Source: Pseudomonadota bacterium (lineage in GTDB: Bacteria > Pseudomonadota > Alphaproteobacteria > Acetobacterales > Acetobacteraceae). Taken from it: 64,000 nucleotides of DNA. Of this stretch, positions 45,895-53,852 are shown piece after piece. The notes under the pieces are model-generated. The model saw only the letters and a list, made by a program, of their open reading frames with translations. It did no database searches and had not been told where the DNA came from. The stretch lies in the NCBI GenBank assembly GCA_021801255.1, contig JAJYYH010000009.1:1-64000 (forward strand). Direction: 5' to 3'. The position numbers and the translations under genes were made by a program. The stretch's first letter is position 1. Each line of letters opens with the position of its first letter.

Positions 45895-46820
45895 TGGCGC
45901 TCGGTTTTATTTCCCGGCTCAAGGAAGGGCTGGCGCGGAGCACGCAGAAACTGACCTCGGGGCTCGCCGGCGTGCTCACCCGGCGCAAGCTCGACGATGA
46001 GGCGTTGGCCGAGCTGGAGGATCTCCTGATCACCGCCGATCTCGGCCCGGCGGCGGCGCGCCGCGTCATCGCCGCCTTCCGCCGCACCCGTTTCGGCCGC
46101 GAGGTAAGCGAGGCCGAGGTGAAAGAATCGCTCGCCCAAGAGATCGCCGCCATCCTCGCCCCCGTGGCCCGCCCGCTCACCCCCGATCCCGCCCATAAAC
46201 CCCATGTCGTGCTGGTGGTCGGGGTCAACGGCACCGGCAAGACGACGACGATTGGCAAGCTCGCGCTCGCCTGGCGAGAGGCCGGGCTCTCCCCGATGCT
46301 GGTCGCCGGTGACACTTTCCGCGCCGCCGCGGTCGAGCAGTTGCAGATCTGGGGCGAGCGGGTGGGCGCGCCAGTGATCACTGGCCCCGCCAATACCGAC
46401 GCCGCCGGGCTCGCCTTTGACGGACTGGCGCGGGCGCGGGCCGAAGGCGCGGATGTGCTGCTGATCGACACCGCCGGGCGACTGCATAACAAATCGGCGC
46501 TGATGGAGGAGTTGCGCAAAATCATCCGCGTGCTCCGCAAGCAGGACGCGACGGCGCCGCATTCGGTGCTGCTGGTGCTCGATGCCACCACCGGGCAGAA
46601 CGCCATCGAACAGGTGCGGGTGTTCAAGGAGATGGTCGATGTGACCGGGCTCATCGTCACCAAGCTCGACGGCAGCGCGCGCGGCGGCGTGGTGGTGGCG
46701 CTGGCCGAGACTTTCGCCCTGCCGGTGCATGCGGTGGGTGTGGGTGAGCAGGCGGGTGATCTCCGTCCGTTCGCGGCATCGGCCTTCGCCGCCGGCCTAG
46801 TCGGCCTTGAGCGGGCGTGA
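45894..46820 (+). CDS. ftsY: Signal recognition particle receptor FtsY
   Basis: The 308-residue SRP GTPase has N-terminal NG-domain helices without a long acidic A domain, G1 motif GVNGTGKTTT (110-119), DTFRAAAVEQL, DTAGRLHNK and TKLDGSARGG. It targets ribosome-nascent chains to SecYEG. The start overlaps the mtaB stop (TGATG). Confidence 0.96.
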   Translation: MALGFISRLKEGLARSTQKLTSGLAGVLTRRKLDDEALAELEDLLITADLGPAAARRVIAAFRRTRFGREVSEAEVKESLAQEIAAILAPVARPLTPDPAHKPHVVLVVGVNGTGKTTTIGKLALAWREAGLSPMLVAGDTFRAAAVEQLQIWGERVGAPVITGPANTDAAGLAFDGLARARAEGADVLLIDTAGRLHNKSALMEELRKIIRVLRKQDATAPHSVLLVLDATTGQNAIEQVRVFKEMVDVTGLIVTKLDGSARGGVVVALAETFALPVHAVGVGEQAGDLRPFAASAFAAGLVGLERA

Positions 46821-46910
46821 GGCGAGGGCGCTGCCCGCAACCCGCATCCCGAAAGGATTGCGAAGGCTCCGCCTTTGCTGGGGTCCAGGGGCAAAGCCCC
46901 TGGCCTTAAC
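46821..46910. repeat. Intergenic repeat B, copy 2
   Basis: It shares agggcgctgccc at its start and ggggtccaggggcaaagcccc near its end with the copy at 17005-17128. Like that copy, it immediately follows the end of a housekeeping gene (ftsY). The 46821-47279 gap also holds the J-domain relic and the fasciclin promoter region. Confidence 0.75.
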
Positions 46911-46917
46911 CTGAACT

Positions 46918-47124
46918 TCTCACGCCACGCTGAGGAGGTTGAAGGCTTTTTGCTGGGTGGGGGGTGGGCGCGATGGCGGTGGTTGCGGTGTTGCGCGCGA
47001 GGGTTGCGAGATCGGGATGTGAGGATTTGGTGGGCTTGAGGAAGGCGCTGCGGATCTGCTTCCCCGTCGCGTCGCGCGGGAGACCCAGGATCCGATGGGG
47101 ACCGTCACCAATTGCACTCTCCAT
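46918..47124 (-). pseudogene. Relic of a DnaJ J-domain
   Basis: On minus from ATG 47124 the translation gives ILGLPRDATGKQIRSAF, then TKSSHPDL, clearly the helix I-II and HPD motif of a J-domain. The sequence then degrades. Another frame carries QKAFNLLSVA, resembling the end of the domain (AFDLLSDA). This indicates a frameshift or internal loss, and it ends at the repeat. No complete J-domain frame spans it. Confidence 0.45.
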
Positions 47125-47279
47125 CGGCGGGCTCGGTCGCTCCTGATATAGCTGCAAACGCTGTCTCGCTCGAGGGGGTGGAAAAAAATCGCCACCGTCC
47201 GCATCCATCGGCGTCGCTCGCCGGTATCGGTGACAGCGGCCGGTGATGGCCGCGATGTCAAACCAACAGGAGACGGCGC

Positions 47280-47846
47280 ATGAAACGGATGATCGTTCTT
47301 TCTTTGGCGACGGGGATCGGACTCGCGGCCCTTCAGACCCAGGCCTGGGCGGCCCAGGATAGCCTGGTGATGGTCGGGGGGCAGGCGATGTATCCCTCCA
47401 AGACGATCGTGATGAACGCCATTAATTCCACCGATCACACGACGCTGGTCGCGGCCGTGAAGGCGGCGGGCCTGGTCGATGCGTTGAACGGCAAGGGACC
47501 GTTCACGGTCTTTGCCCCGACCAACGAAGCGTTCAACGATCTGCCGCCGGGCACGGTCGCGACGCTGGTGAAGCCTGAGAACAAGGCGACGCTGACCAAG
47601 ATCCTGACCTATCACGTGGTGGCCGGGGATTACACCTCGACCGCGCTCCGCAAGATGATCCTCGCCGGCAACGGCATGACGACGCTGAAAACCCTTGAGG
47701 GCGGCACGCTCACCTTCATGATGAACGGCTCGCAGAACATCGTGATGAAGGATGAGAAGGGCAATGTTGCAGATATCACCATCTACGACGTCAAACAGTC
47801 GAACGGCGTCATCCACGTCGTCGACAAAGTGCTGATGCCGAACTGA
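47280..47846 (+). CDS. Secreted fasciclin-domain protein
   Basis: The 188-residue protein has a signal peptide (residues 1-25) and one FAS1 domain (about 45-187): the H1 box GPFTVFAPTNEAFNDLP, the central YHVVAGDYT and the C-terminal H2 box NGVIHVVDKVLMP. FAS1 proteins act in adhesion or the cell envelope. It has a strong aggagacggcgc ribosome-binding site. Convergent with an anti-sigma/ECF sigma pair, it recalls the SigK-RskA-MPT70/83 arrangement of mycobacteria, so it may be the sigma factor's target. Confidence 0.9.
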   Translation: MKRMIVLSLATGIGLAALQTQAWAAQDSLVMVGGQAMYPSKTIVMNAINSTDHTTLVAAVKAAGLVDALNGKGPFTVFAPTNEAFNDLPPGTVATLVKPENKATLTKILTYHVVAGDYTSTALRKMILAGNGMTTLKTLEGGTLTFMMNGSQNIVMKDEKGNVADITIYDVKQSNGVIHVVDKVLMPN

Positions 47847-47873
47847 ATTTCCCCCAACTTGGTCTCGCGACAG

Positions 47874-47902
47874 CCGGGAGGGCATCGCTTTCCCGGTTTT
47901 TT
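47874..47902 (+). terminator. Rho-independent terminator after the fasciclin gene
   Basis: Stem ccggga / tcccgg is followed by six T residues, between the convergent fasciclin and anti-sigma genes. Confidence 0.7.
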
Positions 47903-47929
47903 CGTCTCGGGGTCGCAGGCCGGCAAGCG

Positions 47930-48631
47930 CTATTCGACGGCGGTCAGCGTGCCGGCATAGAGCACCGGGCCGGTGGGCTGGCCGGTTGGTGAGCCGCCAC
48001 GGGGTTCGAGGCTGATCATGAGCTGGGTCGCAGGCCCGGCATCCGCCGCCCGCACGCTGTGGGCCCCTTGCGCCGGCAACACGCCGAGCGAGCGCGGCCG
48101 CGTCTCACCGGCTGGCAGTTCCCAGAGTTCGAGGCTGCGATCGGCGGCGATGCTGAGCGGTGCGGCGCTGGCAATGGCGATCTCGCCCTTGGCATTCATC
48201 ATCGCCACAACTAGCGGCCCCTGGCCGCTCGCCGGGGTCAGCGTCGCCATGGCACGCGGGGTGGTGGCCAAGGGGGTGGGCAAAGGCGGCGTGCGCCAGA
48301 GCAGCAGGCCAGCGAAGGCGGCGGCGAGGGCCAGGGCGCCGGCGGTGCTCGCTTGCCAGAAGCGAAGCCGGCGGCGAATCTTCGCGGCGGCGAGCTCGAG
48401 CGGCGTCGGCGGCAGGGCGGCGGCGATGCGCTGCCAAAGCTCGGGTGGCGGCGCGGTTTCTGGGATCCCATCGGCGAGTGGCGCGAGCCGTTCCTCCCAG
48501 ACCCTGATCGCGGCCGCCAACGCCGGCTCGCGCGCCGCCCGCACCACCGTCGCCGCCGCGGTTTCGGCGTCGAGGCAGCCGAGCACGTATTCGCCGGCGA
48601 GAAGATCGGGATCGTCGTCGATGCCGCTCAT
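47930..48631 (-). CDS. Anti-sigma factor, RskA family
   Basis: The 233-residue single-pass membrane protein has an N-terminal anti-sigma domain (LLAGEYVLGCLDAETAAA), one membrane helix (about 95-115) and an extracytoplasmic RskA domain (SLELWELPAGETRPRSLGVL). It should hold the ECF sigma factor until a signal releases it. The start at 48631 overlaps the sigma stop (ATGA). Confidence 0.88.
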   Translation of the reverse strand: MSGIDDDPDLLAGEYVLGCLDAETAAATVVRAAREPALAAAIRVWEERLAPLADGIPETAPPPELWQRIAAALPPTPLELAAAKIRRRLRFWQASTAGALALAAAFAGLLLWRTPPLPTPLATTPRAMATLTPASGQGPLVVAMMNAKGEIAIASAAPLSIAADRSLELWELPAGETRPRSLGVLPAQGAHSVRAADAGPATQLMISLEPRGGSPTGQPTGPVLYAGTLTAVE

Positions 48632-49221
48632 GGTTCGAGACATTTTTTCAGGGCCTGCAGCGCCCGGCGGATCCAGGATTTGATCGTCCCCAGCGGCTGT
48701 TTGGTCACCGTCGCGAGATCTTGGTGCGAAAGCCCGTCGACGAAGGCGCGCAGAACCAGGCGCCGACGGTCTTCCTCCAAAGTTTCAAGGCAACGCTGCA
48801 AAGCCTTGCCTTCGCTGCTGGAAACCAAGGCGGCGAGGGGATCCGGCGCATCATCCTCGGCCTCCGGGATGGCGGCACCGAGCGTCTCGCGGCCGTGGCG
48901 GCGAACGAGGTCGAGAGCGCGATAACGCACCAGACTGAGCAGCCAAGCTTCGGCGTGGCCACGCGCGGCATCAAACTGCCCGGCGTTCTGCCAGAGTTGC
49001 AGAAACGCTTCTTGCAAGGCATCGGCGGCGAGCGCCGATTGCCGGGTGATGCGGAGTGCGACCGCATAGAGCCGGCTCGCCCGGCTGTCATAGATGCGGC
49101 GGAACGCGACCCGATCGCCTTGTGCGGCGCGCCGGATCAGGGCGGCAAGGTCGTCGCCAACCTGATCGAAGGGCGGATATCCGGGCGCGGACGGCGCCGC
49201 CTCGGCGCTGGCGAAAGACAT
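48628..49221 (-). CDS. ECF RNA polymerase sigma factor (SigK-like)
   Basis: The 197-residue sigma-70-family ECF factor has region 2 (AFRRIYDSRASRLYAVALRI; DALQEAFLQLWQNA; WLLSLVRYRALDLVRR) and region 4 (LRAFVDGLSHQDLATVTKQPLGTIKSWIRRAL). The partner anti-sigma is encoded immediately downstream with overlapping codons. The start at 49221 is chosen because the frame upstream is not family-like. Confidence 0.92.
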   Translation of the reverse strand: MSFASAEAAPSAPGYPPFDQVGDDLAALIRRAAQGDRVAFRRIYDSRASRLYAVALRITRQSALAADALQEAFLQLWQNAGQFDAARGHAEAWLLSLVRYRALDLVRRHGRETLGAAIPEAEDDAPDPLAALVSSSEGKALQRCLETLEEDRRRLVLRAFVDGLSHQDLATVTKQPLGTIKSWIRRALQALKKCLEP

Positions 49222-49613
49222 AGTCAATCCTAGCGGAAGCGGGCGCGCGGCTGCAAGCCTGGCGCGGTGCACGCCCGCCCTCGGCTGCAAACGTCCGTTA
49301 CAATAGCGACTGGTGGGCCGCCCGCGCGCGCCCTGGCTGCATCCGCGCCGCCATCGGCTCGATGCTTTTGCGATCCCCCGGCAGGAGCAATCCCAGGCAA
49401 TACGATTGAAAAGGCCCCCGCGATCCGCATGGCCCAGCGCCGAGATGATCGTCTGGACATAAGCCGCGGACCGCGATTCGCCGTCGCGTGCACTGAATTC
49501 AAGACCGACAACCCGCCACCACGAGTGAGAACCTCCACCCGTACACACAGATCGCCGAATCGTACAAGAGCCTTATGACACAGTAAGACTCGTATGATGC
49601 GCCGGAAGTTCAG
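49222..49613. other. Intergenic region between the ECF sigma and tusA genes
   Basis: These 392 bp form the 5' side of the ECF sigma gene (minus) and the 3' side of the sHdr operon. No terminator with a T-run follows tusA. GC content is lower near 49560-49620. No ORF with family support and no clear operator were seen. Confidence 0.5.
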
Positions 49614-49841
49614 TCAACCTAACTTACGGATTCGAAACTGAAACTCCCCGCCGCCTGCTTTTGACTCGATGAGTTCATTGCCGGTCGTGCGGCAAAAGGC
49701 CTCGAAATCCTTGACCGCGCCGGGATCGGTTGCGAGTATTTGCACCACTTCGCCATGCGGCACCTCCTTGAGCGCCTTCCTGGCGCGCAGGATCGGCAGC
49801 GGGCAGTTGAGACCACGGGCATCGACCACGTGTTCGGACAT
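49614..49841 (-). CDS. tusA: Sulfur carrier protein TusA
   Basis: The 75-residue TusA-family protein has the active-site Cys13 in NCPLP near the N-terminus. A second Cys50 (FEAFCRTTGN) is typical of sulfur-oxidiser TusA. It receives and hands on sulfane sulfur as persulfide. It is the last gene of the minus-strand sHdr operon, 21 bp after the DsrE2/3A-like gene. Confidence 0.93.
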   Translation of the reverse strand: MSEHVVDARGLNCPLPILRARKALKEVPHGEVVQILATDPGAVKDFEAFCRTTGNELIESKAGGGEFQFRIRKLG

Positions 49842-49862
49842 GATTTTCTCCTCTCGCGGCTG

Positions 49863-50363
49863 TCAGATATAAAGGTTGATTTCGGAGTTCGACGCGGTCT
49901 CGATATAGGTCGCGGCGCCCCCGAGCGTCGGACCGTCGATCAAATCCTCGCGCTTGAGCTCGAAGAGATCCATCGTCATCTGACAGGCGACCATCTGTAC
50001 CTCCGCCTCCACCGCCGCGCTGCGCAATTCCTCGATCGAGGCGATCCCTTTCTTCTTGATGAGGTTCTTCATCATCGTGCCCGCCATGGCGTCAACACCC
50101 GGCAGCATGGCGACGATGTTGGGCATTTTGACATGCATTCCCATCATCGGCATCTCCATCGCCGGGTTGCCGAGGGTGGAGATGCCGAGATCGAGTTTCT
50201 TCTTGAGCAGGGTGAGGCCGTAGAAGGTGAAGAACATCGACACTTCGAGCCCCATCGCCGCCGCCGTCGTGGCCAGGATGAAGGGCGGATAGGCCCAGTC
50301 GAGCGTGCCCTTGGTCACGATCATCGAGAGGCGTTTTGCGTTCGGTTGCGTGCCACCGCTCAT
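49863..50363 (-). CDS. DsrE-family sulfurtransferase (DsrE2/DsrE3A-like)
   Basis: The 166-residue protein has the DsrE/F/H-like fold: MIVTKGTLDWAYPPFILATTAAAMG, a Met-rich central loop (NPAMEMPMMGMHVKMP), and a single Cys127 in VACQMTMDLF, the expected sulfur-binding residue. It is followed by TusA, the usual partner. It differs from the DsrE near the operon start, so the operon codes two distinct DsrE types. Assignment to DsrE2 versus DsrE3A needs a tree. Confidence 0.85.
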   Translation of the reverse strand: MSGGTQPNAKRLSMIVTKGTLDWAYPPFILATTAAAMGLEVSMFFTFYGLTLLKKKLDLGISTLGNPAMEMPMMGMHVKMPNIVAMLPGVDAMAGTMMKNLIKKKGIASIEELRSAAVEAEVQMVACQMTMDLFELKREDLIDGPTLGGAATYIETASNSEINLYI

Positions 50364-50402
50364 CTCTGTTCTCCTTCGCCGCCGCGGCGGCTCTTTTGCA
50401 AT

Positions 50403-50852
50403 TCAGGCCGCCGCCGCACAACCGGCGAAACCATCCGCAACCATCTTCGCCTCATAGGGCGCGGCCACTTGCGTCCCTGGCACCAGCGCCGTCCGCGCCG
50501 CCGCCCAATCGGCGGGCTTGACGCGGAGCAGCCAACCCTCGCCATAGGGATCGGCATTGGCAAGTTTCGGATTGGCGATGACTGCTTCGTTCACCGCCGC
50601 CACCTCGCCCTCGAAGGCGATCTTCGCCGGCCCGACCCATTTGCCCGATTCGATGGTCGCGCAGGATTTGCCCGCCTGCACCGCGCGCCCGGCTTTGCGC
50701 GGCGTCACCGCGACCAACTGCCCGGCCAAAGCCAGCGCGACTGACGTCATCCCGACCACCACCGTAGCATCCGCCTCTTCGCGGTACCACATATTATTCG
50801 CCACATCATAGAGCAGTTCATCTGGCAGATCGCAGCCGCGCACGCTAGCCAT
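50403..50852 (-). CDS. lbpA: Lipoate-binding protein LbpA (GcvH-like)
   Basis: The 149-residue GcvH-fold protein has the lipoyl-lysine motif ESGKWVG (Lys71) and the conserved ANADPYGEGWLL segment. GcvH genes of the glycine cleavage system lie with gcvT/gcvP; here the neighbours are sHdr genes, which marks the LbpA class serving sulfur oxidation. It is expected to be loaded by the lip genes at 58.9-63.3 kb. The Cys-rich ORF before it overlaps it by 8 bp. Confidence 0.93.
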   Translation of the reverse strand: MASVRGCDLPDELLYDVANNMWYREEADATVVVGMTSVALALAGQLVAVTPRKAGRAVQAGKSCATIESGKWVGPAKIAFEGEVAAVNEAVIANPKLANADPYGEGWLLRVKPADWAAARTALVPGTQVAAPYEAKMVADGFAGCAAAA

Positions 50853-51303
50853 GCTTCACCTCCATCGTTCCACCGACCCCACCCTCGTCACGCCCACGAA
50901 GATCGCGCGCAGAACAGCAGAATTCGCCAAGCCCCGCGTTTTCCAATTTGCCGGCGACAAACAGCGCGAGATGCCGCGCCACCATCGCCGCCAGCCGCAA
51001 ACGCCGCGCCCGCGCGGCCGTATCGTCGCTGACGCGCGCCATGTTGCACTGAAAAATCAGCTCGCGGCAACTCTCCCGGCAAGCATTGAAACTCGGCGTG
51101 CCACGCGCCGCCTGCCGGTGCAGGGCAAGCAGGCGAAAGCCTTCGATCTCGCCCGAGCCGGGCACTTGGCCATGGCCACGAAGCCAGTCCTCGAGAACGC
51201 TCTCAGAGGCCTCCAGCAACGCTTGCGCAAGCGGGACGGCCTGCTCGGCGAGTGCCGCCTCAGGCATGGCGGCGATGGTGTCGGCGCGGGCGAGTGGGGA
51301 CAT
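50845..51303 (-). CDS. Cys-rich unknown protein in the sHdr operon
   Basis: The 152-residue soluble protein has five Cys: FNACRESCRELIFQC (75, 79, 86) and EFCCSARD (129, 130). It overlaps sHdrB2 upstream (ATGA) and LbpA downstream. No family is recognised. The CX3C...C pattern and operon place suggest a metal- or persulfide-handling role, which is only inference. Confidence 0.65.
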   Translation of the reverse strand: MSPLARADTIAAMPEAALAEQAVPLAQALLEASESVLEDWLRGHGQVPGSGEIEGFRLLALHRQAARGTPSFNACRESCRELIFQCNMARVSDDTAARARRLRLAAMVARHLALFVAGKLENAGLGEFCCSARDLRGRDEGGVGGTMEVKHG

Positions 51304-52244
51304 CAGCCGAGCCCCCGCGCGCGCAGCAGATCGCGCGCGTCCGAAAGATTCTCGTGCACACCGACGCGCCGCGCCGAAAGCCCGAGCGCCATGCCGAGGA
51401 GCTGCGTGAAATAGAGAATTTTCACGTGCGTTACCGTGCCGAAAACCTTGGCTGCGCGCGCTTGGTGCAGCTCCAACCCGGAATGGCAGGTCGGGCATTC
51501 GGTGGCGATGACATCGGCGCCGCAAGCCTCCGCCGTGGTGAGCAGATTGAGCACGAGCCGCGTCGAGGTGTTGCTGTCGGAAAGCGTATGAGCGCCGCCA
51601 CAACACGCGGTCTTGAGCGGGTATTCGACATTCTCCGCCCCAGCTGCGGCGAGGAGATCGTCCATGAAATGCGGGGCGTTCGTGGATTCTGAGCCTGGTC
51701 CCTGGTCCTTTTCAGGGAAAATATGGCGTGGGCGAGTATACATGCAGCCATAGTAATTGGCGATCTTGAGCCCCTTGAGCGAGTTGCGTACGCGCGCGCG
51801 CAAACCTTCCTCCCCGATCGCTTCGCGGATCCAGTCCAACGCGTGAATGGTGCTGACGTGGCCAGGCTGATAGGCGACATCGCCCGCCTTGGCGGAAAGC
51901 ATTTCCACCGTCTCGCGCGTCGCCGGATCGTGCGCGAGATCGTATTCGGCCTTCTTGAGATTATGATAGCAGCCATTGCACGGCGCCATCACTGTCGCGA
52001 AGCCCATCTCCTCGGCGATCTTGAGGTTACGCGCGGAGAGGAAGGTCTGCAGCTTGGGATCGATATTCTTGACCTCCATCGCGCCACAGCAATTCCAGTT
52101 TTTCAGCTCCACAAGATCGAGCCCGAGCGCCTTGCCGACGGCCTTGGTGGAGCGGTTATAGGCATGTCCCGTGCCTTCCAGCGCGCAACCTGGATAGTAG
52201 GCCACTTTGCGATATTTGCTGCTTATCCCGCTCTTTTCGCTCAT
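51303..52244 (-). CDS. shdrB2: sHdrB2, CCG-domain subunit
   Basis: The 313-residue protein has two canonical CCG domains: Cys20, CC52-53, CNGC89-92 and Cys167, CC214-215, CPTC250-253. HdrB-type domains hold unusual non-cubane Fe-S clusters and handle disulfide or sulfane intermediates. It starts by overlap with sHdrC2. Together with sHdrB1 it is a core subunit of the sulfur-oxidising Hdr-like complex. Confidence 0.93.
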   Translation of the reverse strand: MSEKSGISSKYRKVAYYPGCALEGTGHAYNRSTKAVGKALGLDLVELKNWNCCGAMEVKNIDPKLQTFLSARNLKIAEEMGFATVMAPCNGCYHNLKKAEYDLAHDPATRETVEMLSAKAGDVAYQPGHVSTIHALDWIREAIGEEGLRARVRNSLKGLKIANYYGCMYTRPRHIFPEKDQGPGSESTNAPHFMDDLLAAAGAENVEYPLKTACCGGAHTLSDSNTSTRLVLNLLTTAEACGADVIATECPTCHSGLELHQARAAKVFGTVTHVKILYFTQLLGMALGLSARRVGVHENLSDARDLLRARGLG

Positions 52245-52993
52245 CGCCGTCGCTCCGTCGCAGGCGGCAGACGCAGCGCCGCGCGATGCATAACCTGTTG
52301 CTCCGCCACATAATCCGTCATCGCCTGACGTCTGCGCCGCCAGCCCCGGGTTCGCGGGTGTCGCACCGCGGCCCAACCGAGCCGCGCGAGCAGACCAAGC
52401 GGCAGGCGCGTGACAAGGCCGCGGATCAGCCTGACGAACCAGTCCTCTGTAAGCTTTTGTCCGGTGCGGGCAAAGAAGCCACGCATCAGCCGCCCTTCCT
52501 CGATTTTGCCAGTGGCGAAAACCTGGTCGGAGAACACTTCGTCGAACACCATTGCTGGCGAGGGTGTGGTATGGCCCTTCAGCTCAAGCCAATGCGCGGT
52601 CGCTTTCATTACGCCTTCCGGCATCACATCGCGCGGGCAGGCATAGGTGCATTTGTTGCAAGATACGCATTGCCAGATGATATCCTTGTCGCGCAACAAT
52701 TCCTGCTCCATACCGAGCCGTATGAGATAGATCCAGTAGCGCGGATTGAACTCGGGATTGATCGCGTTCACCGTACAGGAATTGGTGCAGGAGCCGCATT
52801 GCCAGCAGCGATGGATGAACTCGCCGCCCGGCAGCGCCGCGATCTCCTCTTCCATCTGCTCGTTATAGTCGGTGACAACGCGGGACTCGATGAACGTGCT
52901 CCAATCTCCCGAAACATCGACACCATCGAGCACCAGCTTCTCCTGTCGGAGCAAGCTTTCAGGGCGGATCAGCGATTTTTCATGGATCGGCAT
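52241..52993 (-). CDS. shdrC2: sHdrC2, iron-sulfur electron-transfer subunit
   Basis: The 250-residue protein has two [4Fe-4S] ferredoxin motifs: CWQCGSCTNSC (63-73) and CVSCNKCTYAC (109-119). A basic C-terminal tail may dock to partners. GGAGAGGG precedes the start. It overlaps the associated ORF upstream by 14 bp and sHdrB2 downstream. Confidence 0.92.
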   Translation of the reverse strand: MPIHEKSLIRPESLLRQEKLVLDGVDVSGDWSTFIESRVVTDYNEQMEEEIAALPGGEFIHRCWQCGSCTNSCTVNAINPEFNPRYWIYLIRLGMEQELLRDKDIIWQCVSCNKCTYACPRDVMPEGVMKATAHWLELKGHTTPSPAMVFDEVFSDQVFATGKIEEGRLMRGFFARTGQKLTEDWFVRLIRGLVTRLPLGLLARLGWAAVRHPRTRGWRRRRQAMTDYVAEQQVMHRAALRLPPATERRR

Positions 52994-53852
52994 CGCCCTC
53001 TCCTGAATGCCCAAGCCGCGCGGCGCCATGTGCCGGTGCCGAGGCCTGGGCGGGAAGCCGCACCTTGAGGCGCAGGCCATTCTCCACCAGCGCATCGAGG
53101 CCAAGTAGGCGGCGGGTGTGCCTCATCGGATCCTCGCCACCGGAAAACTCGGCGTTCAGATAAGAACCGCCGCGGTCATTGATATAGCCAGCATAGATAT
53201 GCGCGCAGAAAAGATCCTGGAACAGCGCGAGGTCGCGGAAGAACCCGTTTTCCCGGAGGAACCCCGCGATTTCGGCCCGCATTGCTAGGAAAGTCGGCAA
53301 ACGGTCGGGCAGGGCGAGCGCATCAAGCGCCGTCGCCTCGCCATGCCAGATTTCACGCAGCACGCCGGTTGCCGTGCGCCGGTCCCACATCCAGCGGGTC
53401 ATCAGCGGCACCTCTTCGGGCGCGGTGAAATGCAGCGTCTCGGCTGCGAGATCGCGCACCCAGCGATGCCCGCGATCCTCGGGGAAGCAGGCGAGGAAAT
53501 CGCCCAACCGCGCCTCAACCTCGCCCGGCGCGGTGAGCAACGCGGCAAGCCGCATGCGCATCGCGGCAATGCCATGCTGGGCAAGCCACTCGCCGATGCG
53601 CCGGCGCACCGTCGGCATGAAGCTGCACAGCGCCAAGAATTCCGCCTCGCCCAGTGTCCGTACCCGCCCGCCATCAAGCAGATTTGCAAACAGCGCGGTC
53701 TTGCAGGCGAGACCCTGCATCAGGACCTCTATCCCGTCACGGCTCGCCGCCGCGTCGAGGAGCGAGTCAAGCGCCTCGCGCAGTGCCGGGCCGCTGAGAT
53801 GCAACACCGGTGCGGTGGGCGGGGCGTGGAAGACCGGGGCGAGGGTATTCAT
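52980..53852 (-). CDS. sHdr-associated protein of unknown function
   Basis: The 290-residue, mainly helical protein has no recognised catalytic motif. An ORF at exactly this place, between sHdrA and sHdrC2, is typical of sHdr operons in other sulfur oxidisers, so it is probably an accessory or structural factor. Its start overlaps sHdrA and its end overlaps sHdrC2. Confidence 0.75.
   Translation of the reverse strand: MNTLAPVFHAPPTAPVLHLSGPALREALDSLLDAAASRDGIEVLMQGLACKTALFANLLDGGRVRTLGEAEFLALCSFMPTVRRRIGEWLAQHGIAAMRMRLAALLTAPGEVEARLGDFLACFPEDRGHRWVRDLAAETLHFTAPEEVPLMTRWMWDRRTATGVLREIWHGEATALDALALPDRLPTFLAMRAEIAGFLRENGFFRDLALFQDLFCAHIYAGYINDRGGSYLNAEFSGGEDPMRHTRRLLGLDALVENGLRLKVRLPAQASAPAHGAARLGHSGEGDADP

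Noticed and set aside
50403-50852. GcvH of the glycine cleavage system
   Set aside because: No gcvT or gcvP is adjacent; the gene is embedded in an sHdr operon with dedicated lipoate-assembly genes, so LbpA is the better call. The GcvT-like gene at 31.5 kb is YgfZ by its KGCYMGQE motif.
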